Shown here: piece after piece, positions 1 to 9,515 of the stretch
Position numbering within the stretch: the stretch's first letter is position 1
Layout: the number at the start of each line of letters is the position of its first letter
NCBI RefSeq assembly: GCF_001900245.1
Contig: NZ_CP017813.1
Location: forward strand, 496,001-560,000
DNA length: 64,000 nt
Direction of reading: 5' to 3'
Origin: Mycoplasmopsis pullorum
GTDB taxonomy: Bacteria > Bacillota_I > Bacilli_A > Mycoplasmatales > Metamycoplasmataceae
Made by a program: the position numbers and the translations under genes
The notes under the pieces: model-generated
Databases searched by the model: none
Told to the model about the DNA's origin: nothing
The model's input: only the letters and a program-made list of their open reading frames with translations

Positions 1-160
1 TGAAAGTGATAAGGTTAATTTAATTGATAAAGATGAAATTGTAATTAAAAACAGCGCGGAAGAAGATTTAAGAAATCCAAAAAACAAGACAACAAACAAA
101 AAAGTTCAAAGTATGGAAGATTTTCTTAAAAGCATTTCACCAATTGAAAAGGACAAGTAA
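1..160 (+). CDS. C-terminal end of an unidentified protein (5' truncated by window)
   Basis: An open frame enters from the left edge (frame starting at base 2) and ends with TAA at 158-160. About 52 residues are visible, lysine- and acid-rich, ending in SMEDFLKSISPIEKDK. No motif is recognisable. The stop overlaps the ATG of the thioredoxin-like gene by one base, so the two are probably co-transcribed and translationally coupled. Function unknown. Confidence 0.6.
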   Translation, partial: ESDKVNLIDKDEIVIKNSAEEDLRNPKNKTTNKKVQSMEDFLKSISPIEKDK

Positions 161-504
161 TGGAAGTTAAGGGTTGAAAAGAAGTACAATCATTATTAGA
201 AAATAATAAAGACACAATTTATTTTTTAGAATTTACAACTGAATGATGTGGTGATTGTAAAATGATGGCACGGATTATTAATTCTCTTGCTAATGAATAT
301 AAAAATGAAGCAAAAATTGAATTTATCAAAATTGATGCTAAACAAGCAAAATTATTTAGAGAAACAGATAATAAGTGACAAATTTTAAAAGTTCCAACAC
401 ATATTATTTATTTTAAAGATAAAATTTTAAACAAAGGATATGAATATTATCCTAAAGAAATTTTGAAAGAATGAATTGATAAAGCAATTTCTGGGGCAGA
501 ATAA
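160..504 (+). CDS. Thioredoxin-like protein
   Basis: This 114-residue protein has a CGDC motif preceded by Trp (WCGDCK, Trp from TGA) near residue 31, at the end of a beta strand, and a later VPTHIIYF segment that matches the cis-proline region of thioredoxins (VPT). It is therefore probably a cytosolic thiol-disulfide oxidoreductase or thioredoxin. Pro replaced by Asp within CxxC (CGDC instead of CGPC) is atypical for canonical thioredoxin and would alter the redox potential. Four TGA Trp codons break it in the standard code. It overlaps the upstream stop by one base and is followed by a terminator. Confidence 0.8.
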
Positions 505-525
505 AAGGTATTTTTACCTTTTTTT
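503..525 (+). terminator. Rho-independent terminator after thioredoxin-like gene
   Basis: An 8-bp stem (AAAAGGTA at 503-510 with TACCTTTT at 515-522), a TTTT loop and a following T run. It overlaps the stop codon of the thioredoxin-like gene and isolates it from the S10 operon. Confidence 0.8.
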
Positions 526-588
526 CTTTATTAAAAAACACGATACACCAAAAAGCGTTGTCAGAAATAAAAAAGTCATTTTTTGATT

Positions 589-615
589 TTGCAAAAAAAT
601 TTTTATCTATATAAT
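589..615 (+). promoter_or_regulatory. Promoter of the S10-spc operon
   Basis: A perfect TATAAT at 610-615 with a weak TTGCAA at 589-594 about 15 bases upstream. It precedes a leader of roughly 110 bases before rpsJ. A second TATAAT at 706-711 lies only 17 bases before the rpsJ ATG, so an alternative short-leader transcript is possible. Confidence 0.6.
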
Positions 616-728
616 TTAAAAGCAACTACAACTATGAAGTATAAGGTTGTCATTGTAACAATGTTGTCAAGGTTATGATGAGTTTTTATATGGAGTTGAG
701 TTCAATATAATGAACAAAGGAGACAACA
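616..728 (+). promoter_or_regulatory. Structured 5' leader of the ribosomal protein operon
   Basis: The non-coding leader holds a 13-base palindrome CATTGTAACAATG (651-663) flanked by direct repeats GTTGTCA at 646-652 and 663-669. The rpsJ Shine-Dalgarno AAAGGAG lies just before the gene. Leaders of S10 operons are often targets of ribosomal-protein autoregulation in other bacteria; whether this one is cannot be told from the sequence. Confidence 0.35.
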
Positions 729-1034
729 ATGAGCAAGTTAAATATTAAAGTGAAAGGTTTCGATCACGCTTTAGTTGATCAAGCAGCTAAAAAAATCTAC
801 TTAGTTGCTAAAGAATCAGGTGCTAAAGTTAGTGGACCAATCCCTCTTCCAACAAAAAGAGACGAAGTTACTATTTTAAGATCTGTTCACATTAACAAAC
901 CAAGCCGTGAACAATTTGAATCTAGAACAAGTCAAAGATTGGTTGTTATCGAAAACCCTAACCAAGAAGTACAAGATAAAATTAAAAGATTAGAATTACC
1001 AGCTGGTGTTGCAGTTTTAATCAAAGTTAAATAA
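729..1034 (+). CDS. rpsJ: 30S ribosomal protein S10
   Basis: A 101-residue protein of normal S10 length, with family segments such as KGFDHALVDQA, SGPIPLPT and RSVHINKPSREQFE. S10 sits in the head of the 30S subunit and (as NusE) also binds NusB/boxA in antitermination, which matters here because the rRNA leader carries boxA-like elements. It is the first gene of the S10-spc operon, with AAGGAG eight bases before ATG, and is followed 45 bases later by rplC. Confidence 0.97.
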   Translation: MSKLNIKVKGFDHALVDQAAKKIYLVAKESGAKVSGPIPLPTKRDEVTILRSVHINKPSREQFESRTSQRLVVIENPNQEVQDKIKRLELPAGVAVLIKVK

Positions 1035-1079
1035 AAATACACAGCAAAAAGAGCTGTTTAAGAATTTTAAGGAGAAAAT

Positions 1080-1904
1080 ATGAAAGGAATCTTAGGACGT
1101 AAAATTGGAATGACTCAAATTTATACAGAATTTGGAATTTCTGTTCCAGTTACTGTTGTTGAAGTTCAACCAAATGTTGTATCAAAAGTGCTTTCAAGTG
1201 AAAAAGACGGTTATGTAGCTACACAACTTGCTGTTTTTGATAAAAAAGCAAGTCGTTCAAACAAACCCGAAACAGGTCACTTCAAAAAAGCTAACACAAC
1301 ACCTAAGCGCTACGTAAAAGAAATTCGTGACATGTCAGGTTACGAATTAGGACAAGTTATTACTGCTGCTGAAATTTTTTCAGCCGGGGAACTTGTTGAT
1401 GTTATTGGAACATCAAAAGGTAAAGGATTTGCCGGGACAATTAAAAGACACAACCAAGCTATTGGACCTAAATCACACGGTGGAGGGGGAGGTTCACAAC
1501 CTGTTCGTCAAACCGGTTCATTAGGGGACATTAGTGGTAACAAAGTTGTTAAAGGTATGACAATGCCTGGACATTTAGGAAACGTTAGAACAACAGTTCA
1601 AAACTTAGAAGTTGTTAAAGTGTTACCAAATGAAAACCTTATTTTAATTAAAGGATCAATTCCTGGACCTAAAAAATCATTTGTTACAATTAAACAAGCT
1701 GTTAAAGGTTTACCAAACCACGAAGCAATTACACTTGTTGACGTACAAGAAGTTATTTTAATGAATGAATTAGTTGAAAAAGCTAAAAAATACAATGTTG
1801 AAGTTGTTGCAGGAATGCACTCATCAGAACTTTTACCTTTAATTCAAGCTGCTGAAGAAGCTGAAGCTAAGGAAAAAGAACAAGCGAAAGAAGGAGATAA
1901 ATAA
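1080..1904 (+). CDS. rplC: 50S ribosomal protein L3
   Basis: L3 starts [15 protein letters not shown] and carries the [18 protein letters not shown] loop that reaches toward the peptidyl transferase centre. At 274 residues it is about 60 longer than typical L3; the extra part is a C-terminal tail ([20 protein letters not shown] onward) ending in an acidic/lysine-rich segment. Such tails are seen on several mycoplasma ribosomal proteins. SD AAGGAG is before ATG; two bases separate it from rplD. Confidence 0.97.
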   Translation: MKGILGRKIGMTQIYTEFGISVPVTVVEVQPNVVSKVLSSEKDGYVATQLAVFDKKASRSNKPETGHFKKANTTPKRYVKEIRDMSGYELGQVITAAEIFSAGELVDVIGTSKGKGFAGTIKRHNQAIGPKSHGGGGGSQPVRQTGSLGDISGNKVVKGMTMPGHLGNVRTTVQNLEVVKVLPNENLILIKGSIPGPKKSFVTIKQAVKGLPNHEAITLVDVQEVILMNELVEKAKKYNVEVVAGMHSSELLPLIQAAEEAEAKEKEQAKEGDK

Positions 1905-1906
1905 TT

Positions 1907-2539
1907 ATGGCTAAAGCACAAAATCAAAAAGCTCCTCAAAACGTTGAATTAAAATTTGAAGCTAACCTTCCAAAAGAATTATTTGGAAGCGAAAAAATCT
2001 ATGAACAAGCAATGTTCGACACTGTTTTATCTGACAGAGCATCAAGAAGACAAGGTACACACCAAGTTAAAAACCGTGCTCAAGTTAGTGGGACAGGTAA
2101 AAAACCTTGAAGACAAAAAGGGACAGGTAAAGCTCGTGCTGGTTCATTAAGAAGCCCAATTTTCGTTGGTGGTGGTAGAGCATTCGGTCCACAATCAGAG
2201 AAAAATTATTCATTAAAAGTTAACAAAAAAGTTAGATTCGCTGCTTTAAAATCAGCATTAACATTATTAGCAAATGATAAATTAGTTGTTGTTGATGATC
2301 TAAAATTAGACAAAATTTCTACAAAAGCATTTGTTGCTAAATTAGCTGAAAAAGGTATTCAAAATCTAAAACACGTTTTAGTTGTTACAGAAGATAAAAT
2401 TGTTTACAAATCAGCTGCAAACGTACCAAACGTACACACAGTAAAAGCACACTCACTTTCTGTTGAATTATTATTATTAGCTGATGTTATGGTTATTTCT
2501 CAAGAATCATTAAGTATTTTGGAAGGAAAATTTAAATAA
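1907..2539 (+). CDS. rplD: 50S ribosomal protein L4
   Basis: A 210-residue L4 that reads through one TGA (Trp, [18 protein letters not shown]), the conserved loop contacting the exit tunnel. Without code 4 it would look like two fragments. L4 is an early assembly protein and in E. coli an autoregulator of the S10 operon. The SD lies inside the end of rplC, and its TAA overlaps the ATG of rplW by one base. Confidence 0.97.
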
Positions 2540-3003
2540 TGCAATTAACAGATATTATTAAAAAACCAGTTTTAACTGAAAAAAGTTACCAACAAATGGA
2601 ATCAAATGTTTATTCATTTGTAGTTGCTTACAACGCTAACAAATTCCAAATCAAAAACGCAGTTGAAACAATTTTCCAAGTAAAAGTTGAGAGAGTTAAC
2701 ACAATCAAAGTTGAAAAACAACCTAAAAACATCGGTCGTTTCCACGGATTCACAAACCGTTACAAAAAAGCTATTGTTAAATTAGCAGAAGGTCAAGTAA
2801 TTAATTTCTTCCCTGAAGAAGAAGTTAATTCAGAAGAGTTAAAAGAAAAACAAAAAGCTAAAGAAGCTGCTAAAAAAGAAGCTGCTGCAGTAGAAAAAAG
2901 AGCTGCAGAAAAATTAGCTGCTAAAAACAAAAAAGTTGCAACTAAAGCTACAAAAGCTCCAGTTGCTAAAAAAATAACAACTAGAAAAGTTGGTGGTGAA
3001 TAA
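2539..3003 (+). CDS. rplW: 50S ribosomal protein L23 with long C-terminal tail
   Basis: The first ~95 residues match L23 (DIIKKPVLTEKSYQ, FQVKVERVNTIKV, GRFHGFTNRYKKA). The protein continues to 154 residues with a low-complexity Ala/Lys/Glu tail that typical L23 lacks. L23 sits at the tunnel exit and docks trigger factor and SRP, so a charged tail would be exposed there. It overlaps rplD by one base and is followed by the only sizeable gap in this part of the operon. Confidence 0.95.
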   Translation: MQLTDIIKKPVLTEKSYQQMESNVYSFVVAYNANKFQIKNAVETIFQVKVERVNTIKVEKQPKNIGRFHGFTNRYKKAIVKLAEGQVINFFPEEEVNSEELKEKQKAKEAAKKEAAAVEKRAAEKLAAKNKKVATKATKAPVAKKITTRKVGGE

Positions 3004-3116
3004 AATATACCGCAACTTATTAAATACAATAACATAGAAAAATAAATAAAAATTAAGCGGAATTATTGTTGCTTAAAAGACAGAACCGCAACTATTTTTA
3101 AGCAAAGGAGAAAGAC
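3004..3116 (+). promoter_or_regulatory. L23-L2 spacer with hairpin next to the rplB ribosome-binding site
   Basis: The 113-base spacer is unusual in an otherwise tightly packed operon. It carries a direct repeat ACCGCAACT (3009-3017 and 3085-3093) and a perfect 10-bp inverted repeat, TTGCTTAAAA (3069-3078) with TTTTAAGCAA (3096-3105). The right arm runs into the SD AAAGGAG (3104-3110) of rplB, so the hairpin could modulate translation of L2. There is no T run, so it is not an intrinsic terminator. Confidence 0.5.
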
Positions 3117-3962
3117 ATGGCTATCAAACACTATAAGCCAACTACAAACGGTCGTCGTAATATGTCTTCTCTTGATTACAAACAAAACCTTAGTGGACAC
3201 GCACCTGAAAAATCATTATTAGTGATTTTAAAAAATAATGCAGGTCGTAACAACCAAGGTAAAATTACAGTTCGTCACCATGGTGGACGTGTCAAGAGAT
3301 TTTACAGAATTATCGACTTCAAACGTAATAAAGATAATATCCCAGCTATTGTTAAAACAATTGAATATGATCCAAATAGATCAGCAAACATTTGTTTATT
3401 AGCATATGCAGACGGGGAAAAAAGATACATTCTTGCACCTAAAGGAATTAAATTAGGTCAAGTAGTTTACTCAGGAGAAGGTGCTGACATTATTGTTGGT
3501 AATGCATTACCATTAAGTCACATTCCTGAAGGTACATTTGTACACAATATTGAAATGCAACCAGGTGGAGGGGGAATCATCGCTCGTAGTGCGGGGACTT
3601 CTGCTCAAATCTTAGGTAAAGATGACGATGGTAAATACGTTGTTCTTAGACTAAAATCAGGTGAAACACGTCGTATTTTAGCTCGTTGTCGTGCAACAAT
3701 TGGTGTTGTTGGAAATGAAGAACACTTATTAGTTAATTTAGGAAAAGCTGGTAAAAACAGACACATGGGGGTTAGACCTACAGTTCGTGGATCAGTAATG
3801 AACCCTGTAGACCACCCTCATGGAGGGGGAGAAGGTAAACAACCTATCGGTCGTAAAGCTCCTCTTACACCTTGAGGTAAAAAAGCACTTGGTGTTAAAA
3901 CAAGAAAAACTAAGAAACCTTCTAACAAATTGATTTTAAGAAGAAGAAAGGATGCTAAATAA
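3117..3962 (+). CDS. rplB: 50S ribosomal protein L2
   Basis: A 281-residue L2 with the conserved [17 protein letters not shown] region, the [10 protein letters not shown] motif and the C-terminal [15 protein letters not shown] loop near the peptidyl transferase centre, where the active-site His lies. One TGA Trp (TPWGKKA) falls near the C terminus. Its TAA overlaps the ATG of rpsS. Confidence 0.98.
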
Positions 3963-4240
3963 TGGCTCGTAGTCTTAAAAAAGGTCCATTTGCTGACGAA
4001 CATTTACTTAAAAAAGTAGATGCAATCGTTGAAGGTAAAGCACCTAAAAAACCAATTAAAACATGATCAAGACGTTCAACAATCTTCCCAAGCTTTGTTG
4101 GATTAACATTTGCAGTTCACAACGGAAAACAATTTATCGAAGTTTATGTTACAGATGATATGGTAGGACACAAATTAGGTGAATTTTCTCCTACACGTAC
4201 ATTCTCAGGACACGGTGCAGATAAAGGTAAGAAGAAATAA
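3962..4240 (+). CDS. rpsS: 30S ribosomal protein S19
   Basis: A 92-residue S19: [19 protein letters not shown] at the N terminus and [16 protein letters not shown] toward the C terminus are diagnostic. It binds the 30S head with S13. One TGA Trp (TWSRRST) hides it from standard-code ORF callers. It overlaps rplB and rplV by one base each. Confidence 0.97.
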
Positions 4241-4584
4241 TGAATACACAACAAGCAAAAGCACACGTTAAAATGCAACGTGTAAGTGCTCGTAAAGCTC
4301 GTTTAGTAGCAGATCTTTTCAGAGGAAAAGATATTCGTTTGGCACTTGGTATTCTTAAAAATATAAACCGGAAAGCTGCTCCATTATTCGTTAAATTATT
4401 AAACTCTGCAATTGCAAACGCTACAAACAATCATGGTATGGATGCATCAAAATTATTTGTTAAAGAAGTATTAGTTAATGAGGGACCTACTCTTAAAAGA
4501 TTTCAACCAAGAAGTCAAGGTAGAGCATATTCTATTTTTAAACGTACATCACACTTATCAATTACTTTAGAGGAGAGAAACTAA
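4240..4584 (+). CDS. rplV: 50S ribosomal protein L22
   Basis: A 114-residue L22 with VSARKARLVADLFRGKDI and a C-terminal beta hairpin region PRSQGRAYSIFKRTSHLSI that lines the exit tunnel; mutations there alter macrolide response in other bacteria. It overlaps rpsS and rpsC by one base. Confidence 0.97.
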   Translation: MNTQQAKAHVKMQRVSARKARLVADLFRGKDIRLALGILKNINRKAAPLFVKLLNSAIANATNNHGMDASKLFVKEVLVNEGPTLKRFQPRSQGRAYSIFKRTSHLSITLEERN

Positions 4585-5234
4585 TGGGACAAAAGGTTAA
4601 TCCAAATGGATTTCGTTACGGTATAACAAAACCACATGTTACAACATGATTTGCTGATAAAGCAGATTTTGGTAACAAATTAGTTGAAGACGCTAAAATT
4701 TATAAATTCTTTGATAAGTTAGTACGTCAATACCAAATCGGAAAAGTAGAAATCAAGAGAACTCAAGCAGATAAAGTTACAGTTGTTTTACACACAGCTA
4801 AACCAGCAGCAATTTTAGGTCAAGAAGGTAAAAACATTGAAGACCTAACAGTTAAATTAACAAAATTCATTAAAAACAAACACATTAAATTAAATCTACA
4901 AGTTGTAGACTTAAAAAATCCTGATTTAAACGCTAAATTATTAGCAGAAATGATTGCAACAAAATTAGAAAACCGTGAATCATTCCGTATTGCACAAAAA
5001 ATGGCAATTAGAAATGCTTTACGTGCAGGTGCTAAAGGAATCAAAACAGCAGTTAGTGGTCGTTTAAATGGAGTGGACATGGCTCGTACTGAAGGATATT
5101 CAGAAGGTGAAATGAAACTACATACATTAAGACAAAACGTACACTATGCAACAGCTACAGCTCGTACAACTTACGGTGCTATTGGTGTTAAAGTTTGAGT
5201 TTCTTTAGGTGAAATTTTGGAAGGAGATAAATAA
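4584..5234 (+). CDS. rpsC: 30S ribosomal protein S3
   Basis: A 216-residue S3 starting [13 protein letters not shown]. The KH domain ([18 protein letters not shown]) and the C-terminal [17 protein letters not shown] region are clear. With S4 and S5 it forms the mRNA entry helicase of the 30S subunit. Two TGA Trp codons (one in TTWFAD, one in KVWVSLG). One-base overlaps on both sides. Confidence 0.97.
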
Positions 5235-5659
5235 TGCTTCAACCAAAAAGAACTAAATACCGTAAACCTTTCTTATTAAAACACGATAAACGTCGTGCAC
5301 ACAAAGGAAACAAAGTTTCTTTTGGAGAATTTGGTTTACAAGCTACTTCAAGTGCATGAGTAGATGCTCGTCAAATCGAAAGTGCTCGTATTGCTATTAC
5401 AAGACGTATGGGACGTGAAGGACAAGTTATTATCCGTATCTTCCCTCACTTTGCAAAAACTTCTAAACCTATTGGATTACGTATGGGATCTGGTAAAGGT
5501 TCTCCTGACAAATGATATACAGCTGTTAAAGTTAACACAATGATGTTTGAAGTTAGTGGAGTTAAAGAAGAAATCGCACGTGACGCTTTACGTTTAGGTG
5601 GTCACAAACTTCCTGTTACATGAAAAATTGTTAAGAAAGAACAAGAAGGAGAAAACTAA
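5234..5659 (+). CDS. rplP: 50S ribosomal protein L16
   Basis: A 141-residue L16 starting [13 protein letters not shown], with [20 protein letters not shown] and [18 protein letters not shown]16 organises the A-site tRNA binding region. Three TGA Trp codons are read through. The SD AAGGAGA sits at the end of rpsC, with a one-base overlap; rpmC follows with the same arrangement. Confidence 0.97.
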
Positions 5660-5850
5660 TGTTATACAAAGACATTAAAGAAAAAAGCACAGAAGAACTT
5701 CAAAAATTAGTGAATGACCTTAAAGCTGAATTATGAACCTTAAGATTCAAAAACGCAACTGGTTCATTAGACCAAACACACAAAATTAAATTAATCAGAA
5801 AAGATATTGCTAAAGTTTTAACTGCTTTAAATGAAAAAGGAGCAAAATAA
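5659..5850 (+). CDS. rpmC: 50S ribosomal protein L29
   Basis: A 63-residue L29 of two helices: [20 protein letters not shown] and [21 protein letters not shown]. It sits near the tunnel exit. One TGA Trp interrupts it in the standard code. An AAGGAG within its last codons serves rpsQ. Confidence 0.95.
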
Positions 5851-5851
5851 T

Positions 5852-6121
5852 ATGGAAAGAAATCAAAGAAAAACTCGTGTTGGGACAGTAGTTTCAGCCG
5901 GTAAAACTCCAAAAACTATTATTGTTGCTGTTGATACTTACAAAAAACACCCCCTATACTCAAAACGTTTTAAATCAACAAAACGTTTCGCTGTACATGA
6001 CGAAAACCATGAAGCTAAATTAAACGATATTGTTGTTATTATGGAAACACGTAAATTATCTAAAACAAAACACTTTAGATTAGTTTCTATTAAAGAACGT
6101 GCAATCGAAGGAGCTAAATAA
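5852..6121 (+). CDS. rpsQ: 30S ribosomal protein S17
   Basis: I take ATG 5852 ([19 protein letters not shown]) rather than the in-frame ATG seven codons upstream, because the SD AAGGAG (5836-5841) is correctly spaced for 5852 and would lie inside the longer version. The 89-residue S17 has the OB-fold segments [18 protein letters not shown] and [13 protein letters not shown]. It overlaps rplN by one base. Confidence 0.95.
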   Translation: MERNQRKTRVGTVVSAGKTPKTIIVAVDTYKKHPLYSKRFKSTKRFAVHDENHEAKLNDIVVIMETRKLSKTKHFRLVSIKERAIEGAK

Positions 6122-6486
6122 TGCTAATTGAATTATCAAAAGCAAACGTAGCTGATAACTCTGGTGCTAAAGAAATCGGTGTTATCCGTATTTTAGGTGG
6201 AAGTAAGAAAAAAGTAGCAAAAATCGGTGATATTATTGTGTGTTCAGTTAAAAAAGCTATCCCTAACGGTATGGTTAAAGAAGGTCAAGTTGTTAAAGCT
6301 GTTGTTGTAAGAAGTCGTTATGGAATTCAACGTCAAAATGGATCATACATTCGTTTTGATGATAATGCTGTTGTTATTTTAAAAGAAGATCTATCACCAC
6401 GTGGAACACGTGTATTCGGACCTGTTGCTCGTGAAATTCGTGAAAAATTCCCAAAAATCGTTTCACTAGCACCTGAAGTTTTATAA
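6121..6486 (+). CDS. rplN: 50S ribosomal protein L14
   Basis: A 121-residue L14 with [18 protein letters not shown] and the C-terminal [22 protein letters not shown] signature. It forms an intersubunit bridge with 16S rRNA and is the docking site for the silencing factor RsfS. No Trp. A 15-base gap with AAGAGGA precedes rplX. Confidence 0.98.
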   Translation: MLIELSKANVADNSGAKEIGVIRILGGSKKKVAKIGDIIVCSVKKAIPNGMVKEGQVVKAVVVRSRYGIQRQNGSYIRFDDNAVVILKEDLSPRGTRVFGPVAREIREKFPKIVSLAPEVL

Positions 6487-6501
6487 TAAGAGGAAAATTA
6501 T

Positions 6502-6831
6502 ATGAACAAAATCAAATTTAAGAAAAACGATGAAGTAATCGTTATTGCTGGTCGTGAAAAAGGGAAAACAGGACGTATCGAATCTGTAGATCACAAAAAA
6601 CAAACAGTTATTATTAAAGATTTAAACATGGTGACAAAACACAACAAACCATCACAACAAAATACAGAAGGTTCTATCTCAACTAAAGAAGCTCCAATTC
6701 ATGTTTCAAATATTGCGATTTTAGTTAAAAAAGCAGGAAAAAATGCTCCAGCTCAATTCTCAAAAATTGGATACTTAGTAAAAGATGGTAAAAAAGTAAG
6801 AGTTGCAAGAAAGACTCAAAAGGAAATCTAA
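6502..6831 (+). CDS. rplX: 50S ribosomal protein L24
   Basis: A 109-residue L24 with a KOW motif near the N terminus ([20 protein letters not shown]) and [19 protein letters not shown]. It is an initiator of 50S assembly. ATG follows AGAGGAAAATTAT. Its stop lies one base before the rplE start. Confidence 0.97.
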   Translation: MNKIKFKKNDEVIVIAGREKGKTGRIESVDHKKQTVIIKDLNMVTKHNKPSQQNTEGSISTKEAPIHVSNIAILVKKAGKNAPAQFSKIGYLVKDGKKVRVARKTQKEI

Positions 6832-6832
6832 T

Positions 6833-7381
6833 ATGAATTTAAAACAAGTTTATTTAGAAAAAGCTGTTCCAGCTTTAAAAGAAAAATATAATTATTCATC
6901 AGTAATGCAAGTTCCAAGAATTGAAAAAGTTGTACTTAACATGACAGCTGGTAAAGAAGTTTCAAACTCAAAAGCAATCGAAGAAGTATTAAACGAATTA
7001 ACTCAAATTTCATCACAAAAACCATATCAAACTGTTGCTAAAAAATCAAACGCTTCATGAAAATTACGTGAAGGAATGCCTATGGGGGGTAAAGTTACTC
7101 TTCGTAGAGAAAGAATGTGAGATTTCTTAGAAAAATTAATCAATGTTGCAATGCCACGTATTCGTGATTTCCGTGGTGCAAATCCTAAAGCTTTCGATGG
7201 AAGAGGGAACTATGCTTTAGGTGTTAAAGAAGAAATCATTTTCCCAGAAATCGAATTTGACAAAATTCGTCGTATTAAAGGACTTGACGTCCTAATCGTA
7301 ACAAGTGCAAATACAAATGAAGAAGCTAAAAGTTTATTAGAATTAATTGGTATGCCATTTGAGAAAAAAGGAGATAAATAA
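6833..7381 (+). CDS. rplE: 50S ribosomal protein L5
   Basis: A 182-residue L5 from ATG 6833 ([19 protein letters not shown]), preceded by AAAGGAAATCTAAT. A longer in-frame start ten codons upstream would run into rplX and lacks an SD. Trp-containing TGA codons fall in the middle (ASWKLREG, ERMWDFL). The C-terminal [21 protein letters not shown] block is diagnostic. L5 normally binds 5S rRNA, and 5S is not encoded in this window. Confidence 0.96.
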
Positions 7382-7566
7382 TGGCTAGAAAAGCATTAAT
7401 TGAAAAAGCGAAACGTCATCCAAAATTCTCTACTCGTGCTTACACACGTTGTGAATTATGTGGACGTCCACACGCAGTTTTAAGAAAATACAAAGTATGT
7501 CGTATTTGTTTTAGAAATCTTGCTCATGAAGGTAAGATTCCAGGTATGAAGAAAGCGAGTTGATAA
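7381..7566 (+). CDS. rpsN: 30S ribosomal protein S14, zinc-binding type
   Basis: A 61-residue type-Z S14 with two CxxC knuckles, C24/C27 (CELC) and C40/C43 (CRIC), that bind one zinc. The canonical C terminus MKKASW is only reached by reading TGA 7561-7563 as Trp; the true stop TAA is 7564-7566 and overlaps the rpsH ATG. Only the zinc form is seen here; no zinc-independent paralog lies in the window. Confidence 0.97.
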
Positions 7567-7961
7567 TGTTTATTACAGATCCAATTTCAGATATGATTGT
7601 GCGTATTAAAAACGCAAATCAAAGAAAACACAAAACTGTTTCAATTCCTTACTCAAATAAAAAAGCCAAAATTCTTGAACTAATTTTAGAAGAAGGATAC
7701 ATTACTTCATTTTCAGTTGAAGGTGAAGGTGTTAAAAAATCATTACTTGTTACATTAAAATACAAAGGAACACAATCAGCAATCGTTGGTATTAAACGTG
7801 TTTCAAAACCTGGATTAAGAGTTTACGTAAAAGCTGATGAATTACCGAAAGTATTATCAGGATACGGAACCGCAATTATCTCTACATCTAAAGGAATTAT
7901 GACTGAAAAACAAGCTAGAAAGGAAAATGTAGGTGGTGAAGTTGTTGCCTACATTTGATAG
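7566..7961 (+). CDS. rpsH: 30S ribosomal protein S8
   Basis: A 131-residue S8 from ATG 7566 ([17 protein letters not shown]). Its last residues VVAYIW use TGA as the final sense codon before TAG 7959-7961; S8 family members typically end AYIW, supporting this. S8 binds helix 21 of 16S rRNA and represses the spc operon in E. coli. Confidence 0.96.
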
Positions 7962-7970
7962 GTAGTTGAT

Positions 7971-8510
7971 ATGTCTCGTGTTGGAAATCGTGTTTTAACA
8001 ATTCCTGCCGGAACAACTATTACAGTTGATGGTACTAAAGTTACTGTAAAAGGTAAATTAGGAACATTAGAAAGAGTTTTCAGTCCAAAAATTACAGTTA
8101 AAGTAGAAGATAATCAAGTTACAACAGTTCGTGCAAACGAAGAAAAACATACAAAACAACTACACGGAACAACTAACGCTCACATCGCAAACATGCTTAA
8201 AGGTGTAAGTGAAGGGTTCAAAAAAGATCTTGAAATTAAAGGGGTTGGTTACAAAGCGGTATTAAAAGGAAGTCAATTAGTAATTAGTGCTGGTTACTCA
8301 CACGAAGTTACATTAAACATTCCTTCTGATGTACAAGTTGTTGTATCTAAACCTACTGAAGTTTCAGTTAGTGGAATTGACAAACAAAGTGTTGGTCAAT
8401 TTGCATCACAAGTTAGAGCTATTAGAAAACCTAATCCATATTCTGGAAAAGGAATTGCATATAAAGGTGAATACATTAGACGTAAAGAAGGGAAAACAGC
8501 TTCTAAATAG
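7971..8510 (+). CDS. rplF: 50S ribosomal protein L6
   Basis: A 179-residue L6: MSRVGNRVLTIPAGTTITV, the duplicated domain, and KPNPYSGKGIAYKGEYIRRKEGK at the end (shown here only in part). It sits at the base of the L7/L12 stalk by the sarcin-ricin loop, which is close to the odd 23S duplication found at 25259-25280. The SD is weak (GGTAGTTGAT). Confidence 0.97.
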   Translation: MSRVGNRVLTIPAGTTITVDGTKVTVKGKLGTLERVFSPKITVKVEDNQVTTVRANEEKHTKQLHGTTNAHIANMLKGVSEGFKKDLEIKGVGYKAVLKGSQLVISAGYSHEVTLNIPSDVQVVVSKPTEVSVSGIDKQSVGQFASQVRAIRKPNPYSGKGIAYKGEYIRRKEGKTASK

Positions 8511-8531
8511 TTGTTTGAAGGAGAATAAAAT

Positions 8532-8882
8532 ATGGCTAAATTATCTAGAAATCAAGCAAGAAAAATTAAGCATGTTCGTCTACGTCAACACATTTCAGGG
8601 ACAGCTGTTAAACCTCGTTTAAACGTTTTTAAATCACACCAAAATTTATATGCTCAATTAATCGATGATTCAAAAGGAGTTACATTAGCTAGCGTTTCAA
8701 CATTAAAAGATGCTGAATACGGTGGAAATGTGGCTGCAGCTTCAAAATTAGGTGCACTAATGGGAGATAAAATTAACGCATTAGGTATCAAAGAAGTTGT
8801 ATTTGATCGTGGAGGGTACATTTACCATGGACGTGTTAAAGCTTTTGCGGAAGCTGTAAGAGAAAAGGGAGTTAAATTCTAA
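8532..8882 (+). CDS. rplR: 50S ribosomal protein L18
   Basis: A 116-residue L18 ([20 protein letters not shown], then RPRLNVF-like [16 protein letters not shown] and [20 protein letters not shown]). It normally carries 5S rRNA into the central protuberance. SD GAAGGAGA precedes it; the stop overlaps rpsE by one base. Confidence 0.97.
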   Translation: MAKLSRNQARKIKHVRLRQHISGTAVKPRLNVFKSHQNLYAQLIDDSKGVTLASVSTLKDAEYGGNVAAASKLGALMGDKINALGIKEVVFDRGGYIYHGRVKAFAEAVREKGVKF

Positions 8883-9514
8883 TGGAAAACCAAAAAAATG
8901 TTAATGTAGAAAACAAAGAAAATTCTACAAAAGTAGTTACTCGTAAACCTTCTGAAAAATCAGATAAAAAATCACGTACAGAAGGTGCAAAACGTCCAGT
9001 TAGAAAAGAATCTCGTCGTCCAAAAAGAGAAGAAGTTCGTAGCGAATTCAACGAAAAAGTAGTTGATATTGCTCGTGTTACTAAAGTTGTTAAAGGTGGA
9101 AGAAGATTTAGTTTCTCAGCCTTTGTTGTTGTCGGAAATGGAAAAGGATTGGTTGGATACGGACACGGAAAAGCGAATGAAGTTCCAGATGCAATTAAAA
9201 AAGCTGTTAAAGACGCACAAAACAACTTAGTAAACGTACCTCTTTACAATGGAACAGTACCACATGAAACAAACGCTAAATTCTTAGCTTCTAAAGTTAT
9301 GTTAAAACCTGCTCCTAAAGGTAAAGGGCTTATCGCTTCAGGAACAGTTCGTGCTGTTGTTGAATTAGCAGGGTATACAGATATCGTAACTAAAACTTAC
9401 GGATCACGTTCAAAAGTTAATATCGTTAAAGCTACTGTGGAAGCATTAAAAGTTTTACGTACACCAGAACAAATTGCTCAAATTAGAGATAAAGATGTAA
9501 AGGATTTAATTTAG
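8882..9514 (+). CDS. rpsE: 30S ribosomal protein S5 with N-terminal extension
   Basis: A 210-residue S5. The core ([19 protein letters not shown], the dsRNA-binding-like domain with [20 protein letters not shown], and the [18 protein letters not shown] domain) is typical. About 50 extra residues, Lys/Glu/Arg-rich, precede it. S5 acts in decoding fidelity and in mRNA unwinding with S3 and S4. No alternative start with SD is evident inside the extension. Confidence 0.96.
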   Translation: MENQKNVNVENKENSTKVVTRKPSEKSDKKSRTEGAKRPVRKESRRPKREEVRSEFNEKVVDIARVTKVVKGGRRFSFSAFVVVGNGKGLVGYGHGKANEVPDAIKKAVKDAQNNLVNVPLYNGTVPHETNAKFLASKVMLKPAPKGKGLIASGTVRAVVELAGYTDIVTKTYGSRSKVNIVKATVEALKVLRTPEQIAQIRDKDVKDLI

Positions 9515-9515
9515 T

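Noticed and set aside
1598-1795. Minus-strand ORF inside rplC, and similar antisense ORFs in other ribosomal genes
   Set aside because: Shadows of highly biased coding sequence; no SD and no family resemblance.
8329-8622. 97-codon ORF across the rplF-rplR junction
   Set aside because: Overlaps two well-identified ribosomal genes in another frame; low-complexity Leu-rich text.
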